A stretch of 56,071 bases of DNA from Azomonas macrocytogenes (GCF_014191985.1 NZ_JACHXI010000019.1:32001-88071); one strand, 5' to 3'; positions 27,128 through 36,509 are shown, counted from the first letter of the stretch. Notes: generated from the sequence alone by a model not told the origin. Numbers and translations are program-made.

Positions 27128-28093
27128 CTAGATGATGTTTTTTCGCTTGTTTCTGGTTCTGTCTTTGGAGTCGACCGGGCCGAATTTGCGATACATTTCC
27201 ATATATCGATAGATATTCATCGAATCGATATAGGGCTCATCCATGAGTTGAGCTCGTATCGAGCGTTTGCCGGGTGTCAGCACAGGCTTGTAGTCCAGCA
27301 ACGGTTTGATGCGTGGAGGCGCAGACGACTGGCTATAAACGAAGGGAATAGGCGCGGAACAAATATAGCCGGGCTCTTCGCCGTCACGAACACGCGCTCG
27401 AATATGTGGCGTGACAGGTCTGTAAATAGCTACCTGCTCATCAGGCATCAATCGCTCCAGCATGTCGATCGCAAAGACCAGTTTCCGATCCCCCGATTCC
27501 TCTGCGAGGCTTTGCAGCGATGGCCGATAGCCGTGGTTTTTCAACAGAAGTTCGTCATAAACCTGGATCAAGTCCATAACTCGCTTGCGTTCGATAGATG
27601 CACCTGTATCCCAATAGAAGCGCAGTGTGAAAGGCTTGGAAAGCAGGGGAGTCACCCGTAGGGCTTGAAGGCTCGCAATGGCTGGATGTGCGCGCCATAT
27701 ATCGATCCGGGCTTGCTGGTCGAGCGGTTTGATAATTTCGAACAGTTCCATCCGCAGCTTGTTGGTCGCATTGATCTGCTCCAGCATCAGATCCGGGACG
27801 GCAATCGCTCCGGGAGCGCGTAGTGTTTCCTTGGGGCTTTGCGCCGACCGTAACCAGATGCTGGTCAGTACCTCGATTGTGAGGTCGACCGCCTCTTGAT
27901 CGGTCAAGGACCTGACATGAATGGGTTCGGCTTTATCCACGGTGGGACTGTTGCGCAGAGGAATTTCGTAAAGAGCATCGATGCGAATATTTTCGGCATT
28001 ATGTCTCAGCATGGTCGCCAGTGTTTCCAAACCTTGATCAAGCTTGAAAATCAACTCCTTGGCACCCTGTGCAGGGCTGAGATAAAGGTTCAT
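27128..28093 (-). CDS. Tus-like DNA replication terminus site-binding protein
   Basis: A 321-residue basic-ended protein (E. coli Tus is 309). Co-linear similarity to Tus is visible by eye: LRAPGAIAV (Tus RLPGVLCY), INATNKLRMELFEII (INKLKTTFEHIV), RIDIWRAHPAIASLQALRVTP ([21 protein letters not shown]), PFTLRFYWD (PATLRFGWA), and near the end YRPVTPHIRARV, CSAPIPFVY and IKPLLDYKP (Tus RPVKVQPIARV, CPTPLIALI, VGELLNYDA). Tus blocks replication forks at Ter sites. The start is poorly supported (no clear ribosome-binding site). The C-terminus ends in a Lys/Arg-rich tail (RTRNKRKN). No repA or plasmid genes are adjacent. Confidence 0.75.
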   Translation of the reverse strand: MNLYLSPAQGAKELIFKLDQGLETLATMLRHNAENIRIDALYEIPLRNSPTVDKAEPIHVRSLTDQEAVDLTIEVLTSIWLRSAQSPKETLRAPGAIAVPDLMLEQINATNKLRMELFEIIKPLDQQARIDIWRAHPAIASLQALRVTPLLSKPFTLRFYWDTGASIERKRVMDLIQVYDELLLKNHGYRPSLQSLAEESGDRKLVFAIDMLERLMPDEQVAIYRPVTPHIRARVRDGEEPGYICSAPIPFVYSQSSAPPRIKPLLDYKPVLTPGKRSIRAQLMDEPYIDSMNIYRYMEMYRKFGPVDSKDRTRNKRKNII

Positions 28094-28165
28094 GGCGCAC
28101 TCGTCCGGCTATATCCATTGGTGGTTTCGACTATACGCCCGAGGCTTTGACTGGACGGGCAGCCG

Positions 28166-28199
28166 AAGGCTGGACACAGAGTCTATCTGCTCCAGCCTT
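28166..28199 (-). terminator. Hairpin between the Fe-S gene and the Tus-like gene
   Basis: A 9-bp perfect stem AAGGCTGGA/TCCAGCCTT with a 16-nt loop lies 55 bp after the Fe-S gene stop. There is no T tract, so it may be a weak terminator or a protein-binding site. Confidence 0.45.
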
Positions 28200-28253
28200 G
28201 GGGCTACCTTCTTACCTTTTCTTTAGACACGAAGATACGGGATGGCAAAAGGA

Positions 28254-29621
28254 TCAGTGTTTGGCGGCAAGCGCATCCCGTAACAGCTCGGCCAGATGCC
28301 GAGGTCTGGAATCACCATGTGAACGCATCTGCTGGCGGCAGGAAAAGCCATTGGCTATCACGCGTGCCTCAGGTTTTTCGCGCAGGGCCGGAAGCAGAGC
28401 CTGTTCAGCCATTTCACTGGCCATTGCCGCATGTTCTTTCTCGATGCCGAACGTGCCGGCCATCCCGCAGCAACCCGCTTCGATCAAGGAAAAATCATGC
28501 TCGGGAATCATCTTGAGCACGCGGCGCATGGCTTTCATGGCGCCTACTGCTTTCTGGTGGCAATGACCATGGACCAGGGTTTCATTGGTCTGCAATGCTT
28601 GCAGCGGGAGTTCGAGTCGTTTGGCCATGCTTTCCTTGGCCAGGAACTCTTCGAACAGCAGCGTCTGCTTGCTCACGATATCGACCGCTTCGCCCAGCCC
28701 GAGGGCTTGCGCATCGTCACGCAGGCCGAGGACACAAGAGGCTTCCAGGCCGACGATCATACGGCCGGCGGCAACGTGTGGTAGTAGGGCATCGACCAGC
28801 CGCTTTGCTTCGGTACGTGCTTCTTCAACCATGCCCTGGGCCAGATAGGTTCGGCCGCAGCACAAGGGGCGGGCTGGCTCGGTACTGGCTGCATCCGGCT
28901 CGGCGATCAGTACGCGATAGCCGGCGGCGTGCAATACGCTCAACGCTGCTTGGGCAATATCCGGTTCAAAATGGCGGGTGAAGGTATCCACAAGCAGGAC
29001 CACTTCAGGCAGTTCCCCGCTAATGCTGGCTTGCGCTTGTACGGCTGGTGCGTTGAATGACTGCATCGCCGGGGCAGGGATCGGACGGTCGGCGGCCAGC
29101 CCGAAAAAGCGTTCCGACAAGCGCGCCAGGACCGGGCTGCCGTTGCGCCAGTGCACCAGTGTTTTCAGCCAAGGTGCACGATGAAGCCAGCGCGGTGTAT
29201 GGGCAAAGAGCCGGCTACGCACGCTTAGTCCCTGGCGAGTTGCACGTTGGGCAAGGAATTCCGTCTTGATCAGCGGCATGTCGACGTTGGCTTCGCACTC
29301 GCGCTTACAGCCCTTGCAGGCGACGCAGAGATCCATGGCTTCGGCCAATACCGGATTCGCCAGGGCCTGTTCCGCCAAGTCGTTGTTCAAGGCGGCCTTG
29401 AGCAAGGCTACCCGGCCGCCGGTGGATAGATTCTGGTTGCCACTGATACGAAAACTCGGGCACATCACCTGTTTGCCTTGCGCTTCGCACTGGCGACTGT
29501 TGATACAGGCTGCTATGGCCTTGGCAAAATCGCCACCATGCTTGGGGATATCTGCATAAGCATCGCCCATCCCGGCATCTTTATAGGCGGACCAATCGAG
29601 GAAGGTTTTCATCGATTGCAC
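28254..29621 (-). CDS. Stand-alone Fe-S oxidoreductase (CCG-domain) protein
   Basis: A 455-residue protein equivalent to the C-terminal half of FAD/Fe-S D-lactate/2-hydroxyglutarate-type dehydrogenases. Two [4Fe-4S] sites are seen: CINSRQCEAQGKQVMCPSFR and LCVACKGCKRECEANVD, then two cysteine-rich CCG repeats (PLCCGRTYLAQGM and AGCCGMAGTFGIE with HGHCHQKAV). It would pass electrons from a flavoprotein to the quinone pool or a carrier. The FAD domain normally fused or adjacent is not in the 423 bp upstream, so the partner must be elsewhere or the gene is a remnant of a larger one. MKTFLDWSAYK may be the true start (third codon downstream). Confidence 0.8.
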   Translation of the reverse strand: MQSMKTFLDWSAYKDAGMGDAYADIPKHGGDFAKAIAACINSRQCEAQGKQVMCPSFRISGNQNLSTGGRVALLKAALNNDLAEQALANPVLAEAMDLCVACKGCKRECEANVDMPLIKTEFLAQRATRQGLSVRSRLFAHTPRWLHRAPWLKTLVHWRNGSPVLARLSERFFGLAADRPIPAPAMQSFNAPAVQAQASISGELPEVVLLVDTFTRHFEPDIAQAALSVLHAAGYRVLIAEPDAASTEPARPLCCGRTYLAQGMVEEARTEAKRLVDALLPHVAAGRMIVGLEASCVLGLRDDAQALGLGEAVDIVSKQTLLFEEFLAKESMAKRLELPLQALQTNETLVHGHCHQKAVGAMKAMRRVLKMIPEHDFSLIEAGCCGMAGTFGIEKEHAAMASEMAEQALLPALREKPEARVIANGFSCRQQMRSHGDSRPRHLAELLRDALAAKH

Positions 29622-30044
29622 TCCTCTTCATGGATAGGGATCGGAACCAGTTGAAAGAATAAATAAGGACAAGCACTCATAATTCGGTAAGGTACATGCA
29701 AGTGAGTTTCCAGAAAGCCAAGCAAGACCTGAACCATATGCCAGATCATTATTTAAGTCATTGACCAGAATGGAAAACCGGTTGAGAAATGGATGGCGAG
29801 AGTCGTTGTAGCAGAGCCTTTGTCGCAATCGCTACACGTTATCCGTACTGTTTATGGAGCACTAGCAGGTCACTTTCGACGCATTGCAACACGATGTATT
29901 CATGTGATTCTGCGACAACCCGACCGGACTGATCTTCACTGCATCCGTTATCCGCTCGGATAGACGAGACAGAATAACGTAGGGCAGATAACAAAAAAGC
30001 CAATTTCCAGTTTCGATTTTTATTTCAGCAGGTACGGGGCCCCC
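29622..30044. other. Intergenic region upstream of fadD
   Basis: 423 bp separating divergent Fe-S and fadD genes, with no convincing ORF. A short perfect inverted repeat TATCCG-CT-CGGATA lies at 29949-29962, about 80 bp before fadD. No PsrA-type GAAAC-GTTTC site was seen. Confidence 0.5.
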
Positions 30045-31748
30045 ATGACCGATAACTTCTGGATGGATAAATATCCGCCCGGGATCTCGAGCGAGATCCA
30101 TCCCGAGACATACCGCAATATCCAATCTGTCCTTCGTGTGTCCTGCGAGCGTTTCGCTTCCAAAACTGCTTTCAGCAACCTTGGTAGATCGCTCACTTAC
30201 CACGAACTGTACGAGCTTTCCGGGCATTTTGCGGCTTACCTGCAAAAGCACACTGACCTCAAGCCTGGGGATCGTATCGCCATCCAACTGCCCAACGTTA
30301 TCCAGTATCCCATCGTAGTGTTCGGAGCCCTGCGAGCAGGGCTGGTCGTGGTCAACACCAATCCACTGTACACCGCGCGGGAAATGGAGCAGCAATTCAA
30401 GGATTCCGGTGCCAGAGGGCTGATCTGTCTGGCCAATATGGCTCATCGGGTGCAAGAGGTGCTGCCGGCAACGGATATCCGGCATGTAGTCATTACCGAA
30501 ATTGGTGACATGCTCTCGATGCTCAAGGGGTTCATGGTCAATGCCGTGGTCAGGCATGTGAAAAAGCTGGTCCCGGCCTACCATCTGCCGCATGCCGTGC
30601 CTTTCCGTAAAGCCTTATCCCTTGGACAGGGCGAGATCCTGACCGAAACCGACTCCGAACCCAATGAGCTTGCCATTCTGCAATACACTGGCGGCACCAC
30701 GGGCGTACCCAAGGGAGCCATGCTCAGTCATCGCAATATCATCGCCAATATGCTGCAGTGCCGTGCACTGGTCGGTTCGGAATTGCGTGATGGTTGCGAA
30801 ACTGCCATAGCGCCGCTGCCGCTCTACCATGTTTATGCCTTTACTCTGCATTGCATGGTGATGGTGTTGATTGGTGCCCATAACGTGCTGATTACTAATC
30901 CGCGCGACCTGCCGGCTTTCATCAAAGATCTGCGTCGCCACCGCTTTACCTGCTTTGTCGGGCTCAACACCTTGTTCGCGTCGCTGTGCCATAACCAAGC
31001 GTTTCGCTTGCTGGATTTTTCCGCCTTGAGATCGACGTTTGCGGGTGGAATGGCCTTGCAGCTGGCCACGGCGGAGTGCTGGAAGGAGATGACCGGCTGT
31101 GCGATTTCCGAAGGCTATGGCATGACCGAGACCAGCCCGGTGGTGTCGGTGAACCCCTTCCAGCGCATCCAGCCCGGAACCATCGGTATTCCCGTGCCCT
31201 CGACGCTCTGCAAGGTTATCGACGAACAGGGTGAAACCCTGCCTGTCGGCATGGCTGGCGAACTCTGCGTGAAAGGACCGCAGGTGATGCTGGGCTATTG
31301 GCAACGGCCGGAAGCCACGGCGCAAGTGCTTGATGCTGATGGTTGGTTGAAGACTGGCGATATCGCGGTGATCCAGGCCGATGGCTACATGCGTATTGTC
31401 GATCGCAAGAAAGACATGATCCTGGTTTCCGGTTTCAATGTGTATCCCAGTGAGCTGGAGGATGTGCTGGCTACCTTGCCAGGTGTCATGCAGTGTGCGG
31501 CCATTGGTGTTCCGGATGAAAAATCTGGTGAGGCAATCAAGCTTTTCGTCGTGCCCAGACCGGGCACCGCCCTGACGAGCGAAGACGTCCTGCAGCATAT
31601 GAAAGACAATCTCACTGCCTACAAGCGACCAAAATATATCGAGTTTCGCGAGAGCCTGCCGATCAGCAATGTAGGCAAGATCCTGCGTCGCGAGCTCAGA
31701 GATGAGGAGCTGATAAAGTTACGCCAGCGAAGCAAGGTGGTGGAGTAA
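30045..31748 (+). CDS. fadD: Long-chain fatty acid-CoA ligase (FadD1-like)
   Basis: A 567-residue ANL-superfamily ligase. AMP-binding P-loop YTGGTTGVPKGAMLSHRN at about residues 212-229, then YGMTETSPVVSVNP, GWLKTGDIAVIQADGYMRIVDRKKDMI (split: GWLKTGDIA, RIVDRKKDMILVSGFNVYP) and the C-terminal Lys motif ISNVGKILRREL. The N-terminus NFWMDKYPPGISSEI is typical of Pseudomonas FadD1. It activates imported fatty acids for beta-oxidation. It stands alone, not in the usual fadD1-fadD2 pair. Confidence 0.95.
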   Translation: MTDNFWMDKYPPGISSEIHPETYRNIQSVLRVSCERFASKTAFSNLGRSLTYHELYELSGHFAAYLQKHTDLKPGDRIAIQLPNVIQYPIVVFGALRAGLVVVNTNPLYTAREMEQQFKDSGARGLICLANMAHRVQEVLPATDIRHVVITEIGDMLSMLKGFMVNAVVRHVKKLVPAYHLPHAVPFRKALSLGQGEILTETDSEPNELAILQYTGGTTGVPKGAMLSHRNIIANMLQCRALVGSELRDGCETAIAPLPLYHVYAFTLHCMVMVLIGAHNVLITNPRDLPAFIKDLRRHRFTCFVGLNTLFASLCHNQAFRLLDFSALRSTFAGGMALQLATAECWKEMTGCAISEGYGMTETSPVVSVNPFQRIQPGTIGIPVPSTLCKVIDEQGETLPVGMAGELCVKGPQVMLGYWQRPEATAQVLDADGWLKTGDIAVIQADGYMRIVDRKKDMILVSGFNVYPSELEDVLATLPGVMQCAAIGVPDEKSGEAIKLFVVPRPGTALTSEDVLQHMKDNLTAYKRPKYIEFRESLPISNVGKILRRELRDEELIKLRQRSKVVE

Positions 31749-31785
31749 CGCAGCCACCCAGCACGATGTCCGGCCAAGTGCTCGA

Positions 31786-34218
31786 TCAGAAATCCACACT
31801 CGCCGAAAACGTGGCGATGCGCTCCGCTCCCCAGGAGACCCGATTGGCGGTTTCACCGCTGGAAATGAAATATTTCTTGTCGGTCAGGTTCTCGATGTTC
31901 AACTGCATCCGCGTCATTTTGCCGATCGTATTGGGCATCGACCAGGAAACGAAGGCGTCGTAAGTCGTGTAGCCAGACAGTTCGAAACTGTTGGCTACAT
32001 CGCCCTTGCGCCGACCGACGTAACGGGCGCCGCCACCAACGCGCAAAGAGCCGGGCAGGAAGGTTTGCGGCACGTCGTAGGAGACGAAGCCGCCTGCGAC
32101 ATTGCGGGCGACATTGACCAGATCGTTACCCTCATTGGCGGGATCCTTGGTGATTTCCGCGTCCGTGTAGGCATAGTTGAAAATCACATCCCAGCGCTCA
32201 TTCAAATGTCCGTTGAGGTTGGCTTCCAGGCCGCGCGAGCGGGCTTTGCCGATGGTTTGGGTAGCCAAACTGCCGTTCATGAGCCCGTTGGTCTGGATAT
32301 TCTTCTTGCGGATGTTGTACCAGGTAACCAGGCTGGACAGTCTGCTGTTGTCATAGCGGAAACCGAACTCGTACTGGCGGCCTTCTTCCGGCTTGCTGCC
32401 GTTTTGTACCTGGTTTCCGGCCTCGATGGTGTTCGGCTTGTAGGATTCACTGTAGTTGCCATACAGTGAAAAATTGTCGTTGATCTTGTAGACCAGGCCG
32501 GCGAAAGGCAGATTCCTGTTCTTGTTCAGATCCGTGCCGACCTGGTAGGGAATCCCCTGACCATCGTTCTGGCGAAACTTCTGGTGACGCAGGCCCAAAG
32601 ACAGTATCCAGTGCTCATCGAGATGGATAGTGTCCTTGCCATACACAGAAAGCATCCTTACCCGTGAGCGCTGATCGCTGTTAGCCGCGTTGTATGGGGC
32701 GACGGGGCGTAGATTGCCGTAACGGGGCGAGTCCGGGTTGAATCCCCCTACGTTGTGGCCTTGCAGGAACTTGGCGGTCGACTCATCGTGGCGCTCGCTG
32801 TCGACGCCGAGAATCAGCTCATGGCGCATGCCGGCCAGTTCCACCTCGGTGAGCCAGTCCAGGGCCGCGTAGTTACGGCTTTTCTTGAAATCCGGATTGC
32901 TGCGAAAGCGTCGGCGCAGTTCCCTGGTCGCCGGGTTGTAGGTGCTCGGGTCGGCTTGGTAATCGCTGGAGGCGTCTTTGTTCCAGCCATAGATGAAGCG
33001 CAGGCGCGACTTGTCGGAGAAGCGGTACTCCGTGGTCAGGTTGGCGTATTGGCGCTGCCCGGTGATCCGCGTCCAGTGTTCGTCCAGTCGATGGTGCCGG
33101 TCGCCGACGTGGTGCCCTTGATAGAAAAAGGCGCCACGATCCAGAACGCTGCTGTAGTCGGAATACTCGTACGACAGGTTGAAGGAAAATTTCTCGCTTT
33201 CGTAGGCCAACGATGGCGCGACCAGCTTGTCGCGGTCGACGCCATAGTTGCGCCAGTAATCCTGGTCCTTGTATTGCCCGATCAGGCGAAAGGCGAAACC
33301 GCTTTCGCCCAGTGGGCCGGACAGGTCGAAATAGCTGCGGCCACCGCCTTCGTTGATCGTCTCGGCCCCAACCGTGCTGCGCCAGTGGTAGGTGGGTTTC
33401 TTGGTGATGATATTGATGACCCCGCCTGGCTCCTGCATGCCGTAGAACAGCGACGCCGGACCTTTCAGGATTTCCACCCGTTCGGTGGTGACCTTCTCGA
33501 AGTGGCGTCCCCGGCTGGTACGAATGCCATCACGCAGGGTCGAGCCGTCAGTGCCACCGCCGAAGCCGCGTTTCACTAGCGAATCCTGGGTACCGCCGAA
33601 GTTATTGCCAATGGTGATACCGGGAACGAACTTGATCGTATCTTCGAGATTGTCTACCGAGAAGTCATCCAGCGTTTTCTGGGTAATGGCGTAGGAGGTT
33701 TGTGACTGCTCGATGAAGGGGGTATTGAACTTGTCGGCGATGGAGGTTTGGCCGGCACGATAGCTACTACGGGTGCCGGTCTGAGAACCGACGATGGCGA
33801 TGGAAGACAGCTCCATCTTGCTTTCGGCTGATGTTTGCAGAGAATAACTGCCGTTAGGGTGGCGTATCACTGTCAGCCCGCTGCCATCGATCAACATCTG
33901 CAATGCCGATTCGGTGGAGTAGCGTCCCTTAAGACCATTCGAATGGCGGTTGCGAGTCGCACCCGGATCGAATGAAAGCGTTATGTTGGTTTTTTGGGCA
34001 AACTGAGATAGCGCTGTCTCTAGCGAGCCGGCAGAAATGTTGAAGTCGAACGAAGATTCGGCGGTCTGTGCCCAGGCTGTCAAATGGACCAGCATGCCTG
34101 CCATCGGCATGCCGAGGATCGTGCAAGCCATGATCAGATGGATGGCTTGCTCCAACGGCCGCAACACGATCGAGATAGGAGAAGAGCGCTGATTGCTGGT
34201 ATTCGACTGTCTATTCAT
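31786..34218 (-). CDS. TonB-dependent siderophore receptor with signalling domain
   Basis: An 810-residue outer-membrane receptor. After a signal region comes an N-terminal STN signalling domain (FNISAGSLETALSQFAQKTNITLSF ... SALQMLIDGSGLTVI), a plug (IKFVPGITIGNNFGG, VEILKGPASLFYGMQEPGG) and a barrel ending SASVDF. The STN domain is the contact for a FecR protein, matching the fecI-fecR genes immediately upstream. The ATG at 34216-34218 (MNRQSNTSNQ) is preferred over a TTG 33 nt upstream. The ligand is probably a ferric siderophore; no biosynthesis genes are nearby. Confidence 0.9.
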   Translation of the reverse strand: MNRQSNTSNQRSSPISIVLRPLEQAIHLIMACTILGMPMAGMLVHLTAWAQTAESSFDFNISAGSLETALSQFAQKTNITLSFDPGATRNRHSNGLKGRYSTESALQMLIDGSGLTVIRHPNGSYSLQTSAESKMELSSIAIVGSQTGTRSSYRAGQTSIADKFNTPFIEQSQTSYAITQKTLDDFSVDNLEDTIKFVPGITIGNNFGGTQDSLVKRGFGGGTDGSTLRDGIRTSRGRHFEKVTTERVEILKGPASLFYGMQEPGGVINIITKKPTYHWRSTVGAETINEGGGRSYFDLSGPLGESGFAFRLIGQYKDQDYWRNYGVDRDKLVAPSLAYESEKFSFNLSYEYSDYSSVLDRGAFFYQGHHVGDRHHRLDEHWTRITGQRQYANLTTEYRFSDKSRLRFIYGWNKDASSDYQADPSTYNPATRELRRRFRSNPDFKKSRNYAALDWLTEVELAGMRHELILGVDSERHDESTAKFLQGHNVGGFNPDSPRYGNLRPVAPYNAANSDQRSRVRMLSVYGKDTIHLDEHWILSLGLRHQKFRQNDGQGIPYQVGTDLNKNRNLPFAGLVYKINDNFSLYGNYSESYKPNTIEAGNQVQNGSKPEEGRQYEFGFRYDNSRLSSLVTWYNIRKKNIQTNGLMNGSLATQTIGKARSRGLEANLNGHLNERWDVIFNYAYTDAEITKDPANEGNDLVNVARNVAGGFVSYDVPQTFLPGSLRVGGGARYVGRRKGDVANSFELSGYTTYDAFVSWSMPNTIGKMTRMQLNIENLTDKKYFISSGETANRVSWGAERIATFSASVDF

Positions 34219-34386
34219 GGCGAATTTGGATGATCCATAAATGCTCAGCAATCGTATTGATTGATATTTTCATTTATTAAGCCTAACGAGATTTGAAAGC
34301 AACAACCCCCTGCGATAAAAAATTCCTACTGGCCTGAATGAATCGTCTTGCCTGAATGAGTAAGAGTAGAGCGGTAACCGGGCTGC

Positions 34387-35337
34387 TCAACGCGACTCGA
34401 GACGAACCCAGTAGCGGGTGAAACGACTGACTTTCAACGGCAGGGTGCCAGCCAGGTTATCCAGCACGACATCGGTATCACCCAGTTGGAAGCTGCCGGA
34501 AATTCGCAAGCCGGCTACTGACTCGGCACAGCCCAGATAACCAGGCCGATAGCGCGTCAGTTCGGCAATGAAATCGTCCAGCCGCCAGTTGCTGGCGATC
34601 AGCATGCCGTGGGTCCAGGCATCGGCATTGCCGGCAAGCGGTTCGATGGTACTGGCGTGATGGGCAAAGAATTCCAGGTACTGCCCCTTATCCAGGTGGA
34701 TAAGTGAGTCGGATAGGGCTTTAGGACGAATCTCCACGGCATCCTTAAGTACGCCAACCGTGGCTCTCTCTTCCATACTGCGTACCAGAAAGCGCGTACC
34801 GAGCGCATGAATGGTGCCTTGCGGAACTTGCACAACGAAAGGGCGAGACAGCGTATCGGGGGCGGTCTCGACCAGAATTTCTCCTCGATACAGATGGATT
34901 TCCCGCTGTCGGTCGCTGTAGCGGATATCCAGTGCGGTGTTGGTATTCATCTCCAGCAAGCCACCGTCGGCCAGGCGCAGTGTGCGCCGTTCGCCGGTAG
35001 CGGTACGTTGCTCGGCCATCCAACTGCGCCAGGGCGTGTTTTGCCAAGCGACGATACTGCCACCACTGGTCGCCAGTAGCAGGGTCAGCAGTTTGAGCAT
35101 TTCGCGTCGCCGCACCTGGGCGGCGCCACGCAAGGTGGAATGAAGAACCGGTGAAGGCAGCACGCCAAGTTTGTGCTGTAACTTTTCCACGCGTAGCCAG
35201 GCTTGGCGATGCGTGGGGTCGGCATCCAGCCACAGGCGATGAGCCTTGCGGGTTGCATGGCAATTCGGTGCGGCCTGCAGGTCGACATACCAGCGTGCCG
35301 CCGCTTCCAGTGTGCTGTGATCGAGTGATTGTCTCAC
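34387..35337 (-). CDS. FecR-type anti-sigma sensor
   Basis: A 316-residue inner-membrane regulator. The N-terminal cytoplasmic domain has ARWYVDLQ and HRQAWLRVEKLQHKLG, followed by one helix (LTLLLATSGGSIVAW) and the FecR periplasmic domain (RTLRLADGGLLEMNTNTALDIRY, REIHLYRGEILVETA). It transmits receptor occupancy to the sigma factor. GTG start one base after the sigma gene; the order fecI-fecR-receptor on one strand is the standard cell-surface signalling cassette. Confidence 0.92.
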   Translation of the reverse strand: MRQSLDHSTLEAAARWYVDLQAAPNCHATRKAHRLWLDADPTHRQAWLRVEKLQHKLGVLPSPVLHSTLRGAAQVRRREMLKLLTLLLATSGGSIVAWQNTPWRSWMAEQRTATGERRTLRLADGGLLEMNTNTALDIRYSDRQREIHLYRGEILVETAPDTLSRPFVVQVPQGTIHALGTRFLVRSMEERATVGVLKDAVEIRPKALSDSLIHLDKGQYLEFFAHHASTIEPLAGNADAWTHGMLIASNWRLDDFIAELTRYRPGYLGCAESVAGLRISGSFQLGDTDVVLDNLAGTLPLKVSRFTRYWVRLESR

Positions 35338-35338
35338 C

Positions 35339-35857
35339 TCAATCTTCCATCAGCAGCAGACATTGAGTCAGTGCCTGGACCAGATGCTTGCGCACCGTGT
35401 TGGTGGAGACACCGAGCTGCCGGCCGATCTCGACATGGCTCAGACCATCGAGCTGCGCCATGAAGAAGATCGTCCGGGTGCGCTCACTGAACCTGTCGAA
35501 CATGGCGTCGAGCTCGGTCAGCGTTTCCATGATCAGGGCACGCGCTTCCGGCGAAATATCCAGCGGCTCGGGCAGGGTCTCCAGGCTTTCCAGATAAGCC
35601 TGTTCCAGGGCTCGACGGCGATAACGGTCGATCAACAGGCCACGCGCAATGCTGCTCAAATAGGCGCGGGGTTCTTGCAGATCGGACACTTTGCGGCTGA
35701 CGAGCAGGCGCATGAATGTATCCTGAGCCAGGTCGGCAGCGCTATCCGAGCAGTCCAGGCGTTTACGCAGCCAGGATTTGAGCCAGTCGTTATGTTGCTG
35801 ATAAAGGTCGCTAACGGCTTGCTGCACTGTGATATCGGAAGAAAGCATTCGAGTCAT
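35339..35857 (-). CDS. FecI-type ECF sigma factor
   Basis: A 172-residue iron-starvation sigma factor: region 2 (LYQQHNDWLKSWLRKRLDCSDSAADLAQDTFMRLLV, seen as DWLKSWLRKRL and AADLAQDTFMRLL) and region 4 (RTIFFMAQLDGLSHVEIGRQ and STNTVRKHLVQAL). It directs expression of the receptor gene in response to its ligand. MTRMLSSD at 35857 is taken as the start; MLSSDITVQ (35848) is equally possible, and the frame runs open to 35926. Regulation by Fur is likely given the box at 36043, 186 bp upstream. Confidence 0.9.
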   Translation of the reverse strand: MTRMLSSDITVQQAVSDLYQQHNDWLKSWLRKRLDCSDSAADLAQDTFMRLLVSRKVSDLQEPRAYLSSIARGLLIDRYRRRALEQAYLESLETLPEPLDISPEARALIMETLTELDAMFDRFSERTRTIFFMAQLDGLSHVEIGRQLGVSTNTVRKHLVQALTQCLLLMED

Positions 35858-36042
35858 TCCAGATAAGCTCGGCCGATAAGCCGTATTTTGATAACAATCG
35901 AAGAACTGCGGGAAAGGCGGTAACAACTACCTCCAGCCCTTGCAACTGGATGAATGTTTACTCGTCATTTCTGCCTGCGTCTGTTCGCATGTCTGAGTAA
36001 TCCCGGAGTATCAGGATTGTCAGTTGGGCACCGCATCTCACA

Positions 36043-36063
36043 AAATGAGAACTCATCTCATTT
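36043..36063. promoter_or_regulatory. Fur box with perfect arms
   Basis: AAATGAGA-ACTCA-TCTCATTT, an inverted repeat with perfect 8-bp arms that match the AAATGAGA half sites of the classical Pseudomonas Fur box. It lies 31 bp upstream of a decayed sigma gene on the plus strand and 186 bp upstream of the intact fecI-like gene on the minus strand. Confidence 0.8.
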
Positions 36064-36093
36064 GTGTTCAAGAATATCGAATGGTGACTGGCT

Positions 36094-36253
36094 ATGTCGA
36101 GCCTTGATGATTTGTATTGAGAGTAGGTACGGAGCCATTGCAGCAAGTGCCATGGCTGGACTAGAGCGCTGCTTGCAGCGCCAACTGGGCGATGGCAGCG
36201 ATGTTGTTGACCTGACACAGCAGACCTTTCTGCGACTACTAGTCACACCATGA
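36094..36253 (+). pseudogene. Decayed FecI-type sigma factor, region 2 fragment
   Basis: From the ATG at 36094 the frame reads MSSLDDLY then hits stops; in another frame it continues as ...LERCLQRQLGDGSDVVDLTQQTFLRLLVTP, here quoted as LERCLQRQL, VVDLTQQTFLRLLV. This matches region 2 of ECF sigma factors (compare AADLAQDTFMRLLVSR in the intact neighbour) and then ends at TGA, about 110 residues short of full length. The Fur box just upstream fits a former iron-starvation sigma gene. Frame-shifted and truncated, so not functional. Confidence 0.7.
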
Positions 36254-36509
36254 CGCATCCTGCTCGCTGAACTCTTGCGGTTCAGTGCCGTGATCGGTCA
36301 ATCACCAAAGGTCCTGCCTCAAGCCGACGAGCAGTTATTTCTATTATGTATCCACTGATTGGCCAGCATGGCAGTGATATTGGCTTTGTCGCTGCTTTGC
36401 CAACTGTGCCTGAACGTTTTCTGCTGGTTCCGCTGATTCGATAAACGGTAATCGAGGCAGGCGGTTTTCCCATTTCGAGGCATGGATTGTCTGCTTGCGC
36501 AGTCTTGTT

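Noticed and set aside
34219-34300. Possible Fur box upstream of the TonB receptor gene
   Set aside because: TGAAAATATCAATCA matches only about 10 of 14 motif bases in an AT-rich area.
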